From Pochonia chlamydosporia 170 (lineage: Eukaryota; Ascomycota; Sordariomycetes; Hypocreales; Clavicipitaceae): a stretch of DNA of 64,000 nt. Of this stretch, positions 1-11,345 are shown piece after piece. Where the stretch lies: positions 3,596,001 to 3,660,000 of the forward strand of contig NC_035792.1 in NCBI RefSeq assembly GCF_001653235.2, written 5' to 3'. The notes beneath the pieces are model-generated. The model was not told where the DNA came from. It saw only the letters and a list, made by a program, of their open reading frames with translations, and made no database searches. The position numbers and the translations under genes were made by a program. Numbering within the stretch: the stretch's first letter is position 1; each line of letters begins with the position of its first letter.

Positions 1-201
1 CTTGCGGATGTCAGCGGGGACACGCTCGAGGGCCATGACGGCGCAAGCACCGGCCTCCTCAGCGATACGGGCTTGTTCGGCGTTGGTCACGTCCATAATG
101 ACGCCGCCCTTGAGCATCTGAGCGAGACCGGCCTTGACGGCGAAGGTGGACTTGGGAGCATCGCCATTGGCGGCGGAGGCTGCGGCAGTGTCGTTGGCCA
201 T
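1..201 (-). CDS. PDX1: Pyridoxal 5'-phosphate synthase, PdxS/SNZ subunit (partial, N-terminal 67 codons)
   Basis: This is the lyase/synthase subunit of the DXP-independent vitamin B6 pathway. It condenses ribose 5-phosphate and glyceraldehyde 3-phosphate with ammonia delivered by PDX2. Only the first 67 codons lie in the window; the rest runs off the left edge. After a short Ala/Ser-rich leader the protein shows the hallmark SNZ stretch with [20 protein letters not shown], followed by [18 protein letters not shown], which is almost invariant in the family. The ATG at 199-201 is the first residue of the expected fungal N-terminus. The gene is transcribed away from PDX2 at 3100, as in yeast SNZ/SNO pairs, but with a much longer gap. 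Assignment is secure from the motif. Confidence 0.96.
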   Translation of the reverse strand, partial: MANDTAAASAANGDAPKSTFAVKAGLAQMLKGGVIMDVTNAEQARIAEEAGACAVMALERVPADIRK

Positions 202-3099
202 TGTGATGATAGGTGAGATGGTGTTGTACGTGGAAGGTCTCGGATGGGAGGATCAAGGACTGGGGGGTATCAGAAGGATAAATATCCAGAATGCGATTGT
301 GGGGGAGAGTGAGAAGGAGAAGAAGTATCGAGTCACCGAGTCAAAAGTTAGCGCTGGTCTCGTGGGACGGAATGGCAGATGGCGAGATATATTACCCTCC
401 AAATTTTTTTTTTTGCCAATGATGGTGGGGTTATGTAAACTGATGGAGGGGCATCTTGCAGGACCCTCAAGGTCATGGATGGTGGATGGACAGCAGAGAG
501 ACCAGACAGTTGCTGGCCCCGGCTGGTGGGGCAGGGAAGGCGTGGACTAACACAGTGGAAGGTGCGAGGCGGAGGGAAAAGACGGAGCAGGTGAATTGGG
601 AAAGTACGAAGAACCGCGATATCCACTTGGAGCAGATGTCTGGGGCAAGGCGCCGAGATGACTCGAGGAGTTGGAGAGTACAAGATGCGACCAAGCGACA
701 ACGGAGCACGGCAAACTCCCTTGTCTGGGTACTTGGGTAATCCATTGCTAACTACTCCGTATAGTCCAGTCAACGACGCCCTCCTGTGTCTTTCGAAGTT
801 CGAAGCCCGGCGGCAAGCGCTGGTCAGGTCTGGTATTCCAACGAGATGCGACTAAAAACATCGCAAAAAAAGTATGCGGCCCCGCGGACACCACCACAAG
901 AATCTCACGCGGTTGACGCCGCCACCGTCGCCGGTCTCAGCGTCCCCAGGCTCGTTTGAAGAATGCGGTTGACTGGAGTCTGGTGCCGTAAAGGGACCCT
1001 GGTCCGATCAATGATCTTGGGCCTAGGCCACCCCGCCACAGGCCTAGATGCTGGCACTTTGTATCGTAACAGGACCTGCACTGATTGGCCGCCCGGCTGC
1101 GTGTAGTGGCGGCAATCATCGGGCGACGGAGCCCTGCGAACAAGCACAGGATACGGAGGAAGAGTCGAGAAGAGCATCGAAGTCTGACATGTCCAAGAGC
1201 TGCGCGAAGTGTTGCTGACGGGTTTCTCTGGTATTCAATCCCGATGCAATTCACCGAACATTTGCGAGCATGCACTCAGCCCTATTTGACAGGCATTGAT
1301 AATGAATACTTTACGCCTCCAATGCTTCACATTGCAAACCAGTATTCGAATATAGGATCTGCCCATTCGAGCGTCCGGGGACATAATGGAGTGAATTGCC
1401 GCTATTTTAGTCAATTTGGCGCCTTCCGAGCAAGCATGCGACAGCAACGTGAATCCAACTGCATGCTCCAAAATCTTCAGAGCCTGACGCCTCGTTGAGT
1501 CCAGAGGGTCAATGCATGCAACTATTATTTGCACCCCAGAGCTCTAAACACTGTCCTCACTTGTCTTCAGCGTCTTGGCTACAACCAATCCGTCAAATGG
1601 GCACAAAGACTCATTCAATGTTTGCCACACCGAAACCGTACCGTCGGTGTGTCTCAAAACTGCAATTCCAATATCGCCAAGATTGACTTGGCCTCGATTG
1701 ACGTCGGCACAAGATCACCTAAAGGGCGTCTGCAACTTCGAGTTGGTTGGTGCCTATCTCGATGTCCCACAGTTGAGCAGGTACCAAAGTACCACTGTCT
1801 GTCGCATTATCCAACTTGGTACCTACATTTTCGATATTCAAAATCACGGGCCTCGACTATTGCTTCGCTGGACGATGGCTGGTAGTCTGTGCAGATTTCG
1901 GTCCATCTCATTCTAGCCGTTGTCCAGTTGCTGCGCCGTTGTGTCACTTAATTACTTGCCAACTGTGATGCCAACGGTTGCCTGCCATTGTTACGGATGA
2001 GAGCAAGTATGCTGGAAGGAGTCTCGCTGCTGATCGCATCCCGGTACATGCCATCGTGAGATGCACATCTTGGTACAGCGATAAAACAGTTGTACCACAC
2101 AAGCCGCGCCCTCTCGCTGCGTCCGATTTCCTTGTCCATCGTCATTTCACACAGATCTTGGATGCTTCAACAATACTCTCATACAAGAGGACAGTACTGC
2201 CGTGGGCGCGCCCTAGCCATGCACATTCAGTAGCCACTGAGGTCAGATGCATGTGGCCTGTAGTGAGAGGGAGCGCATTTCGTCCCTGAGGGAGTCTTAG
2301 CACTCGCGTCTATTCGTCGGTTCATCTAACGCTTCATCAGCCAGACTGCGTTGTGCACCTTTGTTTTGGAAATTTGTGCCTCTCCCGATACGCTGTCCAA
2401 CCAGCCGCGCCACTTGTGACGAAAGCCATCGATTCTCTGTGGTTGCACAAGACGACATGCGCAACACTGTAATAAATGCTTGTCACACAACATTGAACGA
2501 CAAGCCTTTGCAGTCTTGGCGATGCAGCCCCATTAAACGTGGCCGCGAGTTCCGGCAGCCTTTAGCTGCTTTGAGATGGTCCGCTGCAGGCTGTTGGTGC
2601 TTGCATCAGCGCATGCAGGCAGTCTCCGTACCTGGTCGACTCAAGAATCAATGACAACTGGAACTTTGGCATTGCGCATGTGTGGATCTCTGCTGTTTCT
2701 CTCGATTTCTGTACGTACTCTAAATTCTATCGCCGCCTCCGAAGGCGGACCCCCTGCCCATCCCCATCTCTGTGTGTCTCTGTCTCCAGTGTCCCGATTC
2801 TCGCCGCCTCCACGGCACTGGGCGCTAGGTCACTCAATTTTTATGGAGTCATGAGATAGTTCTCGTTAGTCAGTCATTCACCTTCGGGGTCCAGGTACCA
2901 TTCGCAACTTGTCGGTTGTGAAACAGACCGATTTCATTCATTTTCTGTCCATCAAACTCACCTCATCTCATAGACTCTCGCAGCCCAGGCGTGTCTTCCG
3001 GATTTTTTTTGTCTCTCCTCTCTCACCGAACTTGTCCGCATCCATCACTTGCATTGCGTTCAGCATCCTTATCAGCAGCAGAAAAGTCGGTTCGCCACC
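202..3099. other. 2.9 kb intergenic interval between PDX1 and PDX2
   Basis: No intact gene is supported here. Short open frames occur on both strands but mostly overlap one another without a start context or splice logic. The outer parts (about 202-800 and 2700-3099) are the likely promoters of the divergent PDX genes; the last 400 bases before PDX2 are pyrimidine-rich. The middle carries a coding-like remnant on the minus strand, listed separately. Confidence 0.6.
1235..1880 (-). pseudogene. Possible decayed protein gene remnant
   Basis: Several minus-strand stretches in different frames read like protein but are broken by stops. One (about 1744-1873) gives a segment containing AQLWDIEIGTNQLEVADAL before a TAG. 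A second (1544-1702) contains IAVLRHTDGTVSVWQTLNES before a TAG. A third continues below 1534 with a segment starting QIIVACIDPLD. Phrases such as HTDGTVSVWQ and LWDIEIG recall WD40-type repeats, but I cannot fix the family. No set of canonical introns that I tried joins them. I therefore read it as a relic; a real multi-exon gene is the alternative. Confidence 0.22.
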
Positions 3100-3850
3100 A
3101 TGATTCTCATCACCATTGGAGTTTTGGCCCTACAGGGCGGCTTCATCGAACACATCAACCTCGTGCGCAAAGCCGCAGAGCAACTCAGACTCCATGTTGA
3201 CGCCATCGAGGTGCGAACCGCCCAGGAACTCGCCAGATGCGATGGTCTCATTATCCCCGGTGGCGAGAGCACCACCATTTCATTTGTCGCCGCTCAATCT
3301 GGTCTACTTGAACCTCTAAGAGACTATGTCAAGTACGTGCTTTCCACTTCTCTTTCACTCCGCTATAAATTCAAAATAAATACTAACCATGCACAGGGTC
3401 CAAAAGAAACCTGTCTGGGGAACATGCGCAGGCCTCATCCTCCTCTCCAACGAAGCAAATGCCACTAAGAAGGGTGGCCAGGAGCTCATCGGCGGTTTGG
3501 GAGTCCGCGTCCACCGCAACCACTTTGGTCGCCAGATCGAAAGCTTCGAGTCTAACATGGACTTGCCGTTCCTTGGTGAGGGCGCCGCTCCCTTCCCAGG
3601 CGTGTTTATTCGTGCCCCTGTGGTGGAGGAGGTGCTCAAGGGTTCAGGGGAGGATGTTCAGGTCCTGGCCAAGTTGCCGGGCCGTGTGAACAAGATGAAG
3701 GCTGGTGTGTCGCAGGCCAATACCAAGGATGACTCAGGAGACATCATTGCCGTGAAGCAGGGCAATGTTCTGGGGACGAGCTTCCACCCCGAGTTGACGA
3801 CTGATGCCCGCATTCACGCGTGGTGGTTGAAGAGTATCTTGGGACAATAA
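3100..3850 (+). CDS. PDX2: Pyridoxal 5'-phosphate synthase glutaminase subunit (PdxT/SNO), 228 aa, two exons
   Basis: This is the class-I glutamine amidotransferase that hydrolyses glutamine and channels ammonia to PDX1. The start at 3100 sits in GCCACCATG. Exon 1 is 3100-3332 and exon 2 is 3397-3850. The intron 3333-3396 has GTACGT, a perfect TACTAAC branch site at 3381 and a CAG acceptor. Joining restores AAG and gives VQKKPVWGTCAGLILLS. Visible motifs are GVLALQGGFIEH near the N-terminus, the oxyanion strand IIPGGESTTIS, the nucleophile elbow GTCAGLILL (catalytic Cys) and GTSFHPEL with the catalytic His-x-Glu near the end. Length matches the family. It ends 160 bases before the convergent ankyrin gene. 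Confidence 0.96.
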
Positions 3851-4010
3851 GTGGCATCGTGTGGCGTTTGTGCATTGGCTTGGGAGTTTAGATGATATCA
3901 TGGCATTTTATTTGTTACTACATAAAATATTGCGTATAGACCGCGTTGCTTTTATACATTATCTTGGGTATCTCAACTTCTCATGCTACACTCCGTGCTT
4001 CGTGTTTTCA

Positions 4011-6085
4011 TCATGATTTGGTTGATGCTTGATACTCTGGAGGTGCGGCCTCGCCACTCGCTCCCCCAAGACCCAACAGATCCAAGATATCTGCTCGTCG
4101 CAATGCTCCTGCGAAACTGGCTATGCTCACGCTCCCCACGGCATTAACATCAGCTCCATGCTCCATCAACAACTTGATGAGTTCCAAATCCTGTTTGATG
4201 ACAGCCTGCATTAATGGCGTCTTTCCTTGCTTGTTTGCGCCATTCGCATCTGCGCCGTGCTCCAACAGCATTCTCGCTTCTGCCATTTTGCCTTTGTCAA
4301 CCGCATATATTAACACTGGTTCCCCAGAGCTCGTCTTTGCTTTGGTCTTTGCCCCATGCTCGAGCAACAGCTCAACCAGTTCAGGGATTCCAGAATCAAG
4401 CGCGAAGCAAAGTGCAGGTGTGTCCCAAGTCGAATCTTTGGCGTTGGGGTTTGCACCATTCTCGAGTAGTCGTCGGACGAGGTCGACTTTGTCTTCTGGT
4501 TTGATTTTGGAGTCCTTGATGACGAAGAGAATGATTGGTTGACCGGAAACGTCGTCCTTTTTGCCCTTGGCACCGTTGTCGAGGAGGAGTCTTGCTAGAT
4601 CAAGCCGTCGGCGGGTGATGGCGTCAACAAGAACGGTTACGCCGTACACCGTTGTGCCGTCGGGTTTGGCCCCATGGTCAAGGAGAGTCTGGACCATTCT
4701 CAGGTCATCTTTCTCTGAGGCTACTGCGAGGATACCACTGCCTGTAATGTCAGAGGCATTGACTTTGGCACCAAAGTTGATGAGGAGGTTAACAAGCTCG
4801 ACGTTGCCTTGCTTGACCGCTTGGATGATAACTGGTCGTCCCGAAATATTGGCTGAGTTGGGCTTCGCGCCATAGTCAAGGAGGAATCGCACACCATCGA
4901 GATTGTTGCTGCCGACGACGTCGACGAAGTACGGTTGGCCAACCATGCTCTCCTCCGTTGCTTTGACGCCTTTATTCATGATCAGTTTGGCGATGCCGAT
5001 ACGGCCAGCGGCAGCGGCTTGGAACATGGGCGGCATGCTGGGGCCCCAGCCGCCAGATGAGGTGTAGTTTGCGCCAGCCGATAGCAAAACATCGGCCGCT
5101 TCTTCTTGGTTTGCGATGATGGCACACTGCAACGGGGTGTTTCCTTCTTCACCTCTGCCGTCGATATTGATACCCTGGGAGAGCAGTCCTGTTATTTGCT
5201 GGATGTCGCCGTTCGTTACAGCTTGGCACAAGGCATTGACGAACGGGTCGGGCTTGGGCATGAACGATTGCGCAAACGCCTTCAATGTCTTGCCGAAGGA
5301 GAAGCCGCTGGATTGGGGTTGGGGTGCAGTAGATGGTCCAGCCTCGGACTGCGGCGGCGTTGGAAAATATTGGGAATTTGAAGAAGAAGGGTCGGTTGGC
5401 GCATATGGAGGTGGTTCGTCTTGTGGCAGGCCCTGATTCTTGGGACGATGTGGAAGGTTTTTGAGTGTTGGATCGTTGGTCTGTGGAGTGCTGTCGTCAA
5501 GTAAGATGCTGTTGGTTTGTGATGTCGCCTGAGATGTAGATGCTGCTTGCTGAATCAATTCCTGGGCTCTAAAACTGTTTAGTTGAGAATCTTGACCGTC
5601 CATTTGATTGCTATGAAGGAAAAGAAAGGTCAGCTCCTTGTACACGTCGGAAAGACTGCGAGCTGAGTATGTTCTCACATTGACAGTGTCTCAGAAAGAC
5701 ACTGAAACAGCTGTTGGTAGGTCGTCATTGCCGCAAGGTAAACGCCTACGAAACCGGCATTGACTTGATTTGTATTCTCGATGTGCAATCGCATAAATTG
5801 CTTATGTAGTCTAGCAGCAACCGAATTGCATGAACTCAGACTCTCGGTAAGAACGCCCTGCATTCGGACGGAGATGACTGCTGCACCTTGAAGTGCTTGC
5901 TCCAGGTGGGATAATTGGACACTGGTTGCATTGAATGATGCTGACAGGGAGGCGATTTGCTGTGTTTGCTCATTGCTTTGACGGATTGACTGAAGTAAAC
6001 TCTGGACTTCCGTGGTGCTGGAGACTGCATGTTGCTTTATGGCGGAGCAGAGGGAGTAGAGCGATGCAGGTGAGAAGCTGTCCAT
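4011..6085 (-). CDS. Ankyrin-repeat protein with fungal helical N-terminal domain, 668 aa, two exons
   Basis: Exon 1 is 5679-6085 and exon 2 is 4011-5610. The intron 5611-5678 (68 nt) has GTGAGA, a CTGAC branch site and a TAG acceptor, and the frame is kept. The start is the ATG at 6085 (GCAGCCATGGAC); an upstream in-frame extension looks less likely. Residues 1-135 are an all-helical segment (begins MDSFSPASLYSLCSAIKQH) resembling the N-terminal domains of fungal STAND/NLR-like proteins. Residues about 150-260 are Ser/Pro/Gln-rich and contain PPPY at 202-205. Residues about 258-650 form roughly eleven ankyrin repeats with the usual LLLEHGADxN pattern. There is no NACHT or NB-ARC segment. It is divergent from the gene at 7542. 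The N-terminal family assignment is by resemblance only. Confidence 0.88.
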
Positions 6086-7541
6086 GGCTGCTGGTGTTGG
6101 AGAGTGCACGGTGTCGATGAGTCTTGACTCTTGGCTCTTGATAGTGAGAGAGCGAAGTAATCGGTCGTGAATGACGTCTGGACCTCTTGCGGTTAAGGAC
6201 CAATTCGATATGGAGCAGAGCAAGCGACTTTAATCAATCCCCGAGCGTTTGCACATTGTCGAAGTGATGACATCTGGGTGAAGATAGCTCGTCAGCTCTT
6301 ACGCAGCACATTTTCAGGTACGGTGAGGAGCCATGTCAATTGGTTGGCGACCTGTAGGGCTGGGGAAGGAGAGCAAGGGATTCTGGTGTGTGTGGAAGAA
6401 GCAGGGAACATTGAACGGGCGGAGAAGCCGGGCAACGCAACGTATGAACTGACGTGGACAGCAACTAGCATCCACCACTTGACCTCGATCAGAGGCCGCC
6501 GTTGCGTCTTGAATGGCGTGTTCCCAACATTGATTTTTACCAATGGAATTGAAACTGTGCCTGGGAGGATCGATGCCACTGGAGTCAACGGTGTGTATTT
6601 CTGGGCGATGAAGTCTGGAGGGTTGATGAAGCAGCATGTGGGCATTGAGATGCCCGTCTGGCAGGCGAGCACCACCAGACGTCATTTTGCTGGCAGAGTC
6701 AGATTGACCAAGGATCCTATGGTGTGGATTGAAACAGCTGGGTACACTCTCCCGCTTTGGTCTAATTATGAAATTGCAAAACCTGCTCACCGAGAATAGG
6801 GATAGATTTTAGATGAAAGTAGAATAAACAACCCCCTATTTTTACATGTTTGGAAACCCGGCCAACAAACTTTCATCGTGTTTGGACGGAAAAATCTTGG
6901 AATACAGGTGCCTGGGCACTTACATCATCAAATTCACCAACCCAACCTGGACTTCTCATTGCTGCATGTCTACGGCAATGACAAAAGGTTTGCATTGCAT
7001 ATGTTTACCAAACCACGTCTTTGAAACAACACGTTTGAAACAAAAAAAAAAATCCATCCGATGAGTGAGGCTAACAATGTTCTTCTGTTGTACCAAGAGC
7101 TGTTGCACCCCGCCAGATCAGCTCCTTCCCAAATAAGCGCAAGGCATTTTTCTGGCCATGTCAATTCAATGATGAGGCGGGCGGCCCGGTCAGAAGCCAC
7201 ATGACCACTTCTACCTCGCGTATCTTGTGCCTCTCGTCCTATTTCCATGTCGTTTGACATTTACACACGAACAAATCACAGGTCGCCATTACCGACCCGC
7301 ATGGGTGTTACAAGTATCGTCTCTTTCACCCATGTTCGCGAAGTAATATGCACACACGGCAGTCATAGGCTGTATTGGCGACAGCCACATCAATGCGGAA
7401 TAATGGCCGTCCCCTTGTACCACAGAGCCTCATATTCTGAGCGTCCCTATGGGATATCTTGTCAAAAAATGATCTACTGCAACATCTGATCGCAAACAAC
7501 ATCTAAGTAATCAAACAACCTGTAGTAAAAGTCAATTCGCA
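6086..7541. promoter_or_regulatory. Shared divergent promoter region of the ankyrin and zinc-finger/papain-like genes
   Basis: These 1.46 kb separate two genes that start in opposite directions. Long open frames around 6278-6799 exist on both strands, but the longest plus frame starts at GTG and shows no domain, so I do not call a gene. No operator or clear TATA box stands out near either start. Confidence 0.5.
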
Positions 7542-10338
7542 ATGGTGCAACTGCCGTCATGGCTTTCACCAAATTCCCGCCTGCCAACCTCTTCCACCAG
7601 CACAAGCGGAAGCCATGTCACATCAGCACCTCCTCTTCCCCGGACGGATATTGGACCAGCAGCTGTGCACCTTGAGCATAAGTTATTAGAGCTGTATTGG
7701 GCTGGAGTAAGGCGTGAACTACCTCACATTCTTCTCACCCTACGAAAATGGCACCAAAATCCAGAGTTTGCATCTACTCTGCTCCCTGACGAAGACGACT
7801 TACTCATACACGGCTATGATACCTTTCTCCACCAAGTCAGTGATGGCTCAAACAGGTTCTACACGAGAAATTTCGATGCAGAAGGCGAAGAGAAAGATGT
7901 TCCGCCTTCGTATGAGGAAGCAATGCGGTCTCGTGGCCTCGATATGTTCGCAGAGATGAAGAGCAACCAGGTCAAAGCCGCCATCAGAGACACTCTGGGA
8001 TCGCGTGATATCCCTACCATTCTGAGGAGACGAGCTCGTGTGCTTCTTCAATCAGCACAGTTCTTGGACATTGACAAAGTAATTGAGTATCGGGAGCCCG
8101 AGAAGTTTATGACATTCTGGAGACGACCAGCTCCACCTCAGCTCACGGTGCCGTCAGTAGACCAATCTCAAATGCCAATAATGTCATCCCAGCGGTGTTT
8201 TGAGTGCCATAAGGTCGTTCGAGGGGCCACTTTCACCAACGTTCAAAAAGAAGAGATGGTTGTTTGCGAGGACTGTTACCGGACCAACCATTTCGGCCAA
8301 CCTGACTTTGCCAAGGAGTACAAGACTTGTTGTTTGGCAAAGTCTATCCATCCCAAAATGAGTCGCAAAATATGTAACTGCACCATGGTTCGTCGAAGAG
8401 ATCAGGATGGGAGATTGTTGCCTTTGTGGCCGCTGACTACCGACTCAAACTCCCATCATGTCCAGGGAGGGAGGGGGAAGGTCAATTGTGGACTGTTTGA
8501 GTTGACTGACATGGTTGCTGAGGCCAAGTACGCCGCTACCAGAATGAAGACAGAAGGTTCGACGACACTTGAAGCTGTTAGGCGTGAAGAGATGGGTGTC
8601 GTTAAGGATGATAACCGTCCGATGAAACTGAAAAATATCAACACATCCTCTCGGCCAGAATTTGGCTCTTCTTTTGGCGTGACAACAGGGTCACCGGAAG
8701 ATGTGCCAATATTTTTGCGATCTATTACAGAAAAGTACCCCTATGGGAATGTGCATATGGCCCTGAGGATTGGCCCTGTGGTGATTGAGAATGGTGTCGA
8801 AAAGTAAGTGAACTCCGTTGATACATTAGGATTAATGGTTCTCGGATAACTAAGATTGCACAAACAGTACTGGGGGCGGTGTGCTTCTAACGACTCGAGA
8901 CTCGCCTCAACTCCAAGTGCTACTCGATTCAAAAGTTGATCATCAATACAGTCTGCTTCTTACGGGGTCGTCCGACCGTCACTTGTACTCGCAGTATCGC
9001 CCACGCCCCTTGAAGAGATATAAGGCAATGATGAAGCAAATTGTCGGTGGCGCATTTTGTGGCCTCTTTGATATCGGACGTGAAAACGAAATCATAGATT
9101 TACTAATTGAAGAGAGCCTCCATTTGGTAGATGAAGGCATCACAGCCGATCAAAAAACGAAGCTTCTGGATCACAGCGTCGAAAAGTTGCTCGCCAAGAT
9201 CAAGACATACCTGTCCTCGAGAATTGAGGCGTACCTATCAAATATTGCAAAGCGGCTGCTCGATCCTGACATCAAGCTACGATGGAACTTTCAGTCAAAT
9301 AATTGTCAGAACTTTTGTGACAGTTTGATTGATCGTGCTTTATTCGGATCGCTGTTTGCACCACTGGAATCGAATTCGAAGAAACACAGCAAAACTTCCC
9401 CTCTGCCAATGTACCTGATGAGCTTTGTTTGTCGGCCAGGTGCCTATGTTCAATACAAAGCAAAATCCAAGTACGATGTCCCTAACGGCTTGACAGAGGA
9501 ATATTTATTGAAGTTTCGATATGGCCGACATGACGAATCCGACATAATAGACACCCTAGCTGAGTACTGGTACGACTGGGGCGGTTTCGAAGGGCCAATC
9601 TACCGCTACCAAGATATATTTCCCTGGGATTGCACGGAAGCCTACGGTCGGTATCCTATTCGTTGCGGCAACTGCAATATCTCAAAGCATGTATTGGCAT
9701 TCCCTTTCGATTCCTGGTCTATTATATCTCTGCATTTAGCCAGAGGGCGTGAGTTGTATCCACGACATCCGCTTCGTAACCTCTCCCCGGATAAAGATGG
9801 CACAAACGACCACAGCAGAATCGCTCCTGGCCACATGAGTGACATTGAATGGTTTCAAAACCGTTTAAACGTACTCCTAGCACAAGACTCATTACTAGCC
9901 GCTGTCGTTGCCATGGCCAAGTGCTCCCAGTTTCGAGAGTCCACATCTTGGCTCCAGGACCAAGAAGATGAGCGCAAAGATAGACTGAAGCTCGGGGGTA
10001 TTCATCGGGCTCAACCCTTCAGTCACCACTTTGAAAAGGGTGCATACCATCAGTATTTTGTGGCGGATTGGGCTTCACTGTCGCTTCCGTTACGTATCAA
10101 AGCGTACGAGACTCTCAGAGACTGGCGAGCTACGAGAATAGATATCAAAGACGATACAAGTGACTCGGATGGAGGCGGCTGTGGCGGCTGTGGAGGGTTT
10201 GTTTGTGGTGCTGTTGCCGCTGGATGTGCCCACGGATGTCAGGCCGGTGGCAATGATACATGTGGTTCAGGTTGTGTTAGTTCCTGTGGAAGTGGTTGCG
10301 GGAGTGGTTGCGGAGGAGGGTGTGGCGGGTGTGGTTGA
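7542..10338 (+). CDS. Unknown protein with zinc finger, candidate permuted papain-like His/Cys pair and Cys/Gly-rich tail, 910 aa
   Basis: Exon 1 is 7542-8803 and exon 2 is 8868-10338. The intron has GTAAGT, an AACTAAG branch site and a CAG acceptor; the joined sequence reads IENGVENTGGGVLLTT. Order of features: a Ser/Thr/Pro-rich start, PPSY at 121-124, then a ZZ-like cysteine array (Cys219, 222, 242, 245, 263, 264, 278, 280). Next come YGNVHMALRIGPVVIENG with His405 and, after a helical stretch, WNFQSNNCQNFCDSL with Cys567. A His early and an N-C-x-x-F later is the layout of LRAT/PPPDE-type permuted papain folds. The last 60 residues are nearly all Gly and Cys in GCGSGC-type repeats. I do not know a characterised homolog. 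Its 3' end is 84 bases from the convergent gene at 10422. Confidence 0.86.
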
Positions 10339-10421
10339 TAGCAGCATGTTTTGACATATTTCACATATCTAGGAGCCGAAACTGTACTGTGTTGATAAAG
10401 AGTCCAGTATATTCTTCTCTA

Positions 10422-11250
10422 TCATGCTTCATGTCCAGCCCAGTGACACTCATGGGGACCCTGTGCGCAAACCCACCACCTTCTCTTCTTACTCGTAAGT
10501 GCCTTCTCACATCTAAAACACCTTATCCGTCTACGTAGCGTTGCTTTAAGAGCAACTTCATCCCTCTCCTCCCTCCGCGCCTGCAGCTCATTCGGACTCA
10601 ACTTTGCACAGGACCGACACACACATACCTGAAAAGTAGTCGTCTTTGTTTTCAGGGCATCCGAACCTGCAGCACAATTGAAATGCTGCGTCGCCAAATT
10701 ATGAGGGTCCCAGGTTGCTGAGAATGGAGCAGGCATAGCCGCCGGCCTACGGACATAGCATTTTGTACAGAGGGCGAAACAAGTCTGCAGGTGATCTCTT
10801 GTGCGAGGGAGTGGAACATGTTGTGCAGTCATACAGCCCTGCAACTTGTTAATAATGCTCATCTGGGCATAGTTTGGAAGTACGTACATTGCATATGACC
10901 TTGGTGCAGGCCCAGCATTCATGTTTCTCTCCCTTTGTACACGCGTTCTCGCATATCATTTCGATTCGCTCATCTCTGCCTTGTCGACTATTTGAGAATA
11001 TTGCAATGCGCATTGCCTTTGATGTTTGTGACATGTTTGATACGTCATCGACGTGTAAGTGGGTGTACAAGACTCTGGCGATGCGGTCTGATGGCAGTAG
11101 ATGTTGTAGTACAGAGGGCTCGTGGTCCTCCTTTTCTCGGAGGGGCATTTTCTCCAGGTCGTACCAGTAGTCTCGCTGTTTGGGAGCCCTTCTGCGTAGC
11201 ATTACGGCCCGAGAGAGGAAGAAGATTGGGACTCGGAGCGGGCTGGGCAT
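10422..11250 (-). CDS. F-box-like protein with Cys-rich zinc-binding segment, two exons
   Basis: The intron 10839-10887 (49 nt) has GTACGT and TTGCAG. Splicing joins the segment HECWACTKVICN to GCMTAQHVPLPRTRD, giving a clean C-x2-C series that continues with CFALCTKCYVRRP, VCVCRSCAKLS and RIRCFRCEKALTSKKRR. Before it lies a helical F-box-like stretch beginning LPSDRIARVLYTHLHVDD. This layout (F-box then Cys clusters) is common in Pezizomycotina proteins thought to be ubiquitin-ligase adaptors. The start is uncertain: I chose the ATG at 11250 (MPSPLRVP); ATGs at about 11203 and 11319 are alternatives. The gene ends at 10422 opposite the Cys/Gly-tailed protein. Confidence 0.68.
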
Positions 11251-11345
11251 GGAAATTAGGGGGACTATGAGGACGGTGTTGCAGGCTAATAATGCGCTTT
11301 GAAAGTCAGCACTTTGCAAAACTTGTATTGATAGTCCAGGTGAGC

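Noticed and set aside
781..830. GTTCGAAGC resembling a tRNA B box
   Set aside because: No T stem, acceptor stem or anticodon arm can be drawn around it.
6278..6799. 173-codon plus-strand frame between the divergent genes
   Set aside because: It begins at GTG, not ATG, the opposite strand is equally open, and no domain or splice site supports it.
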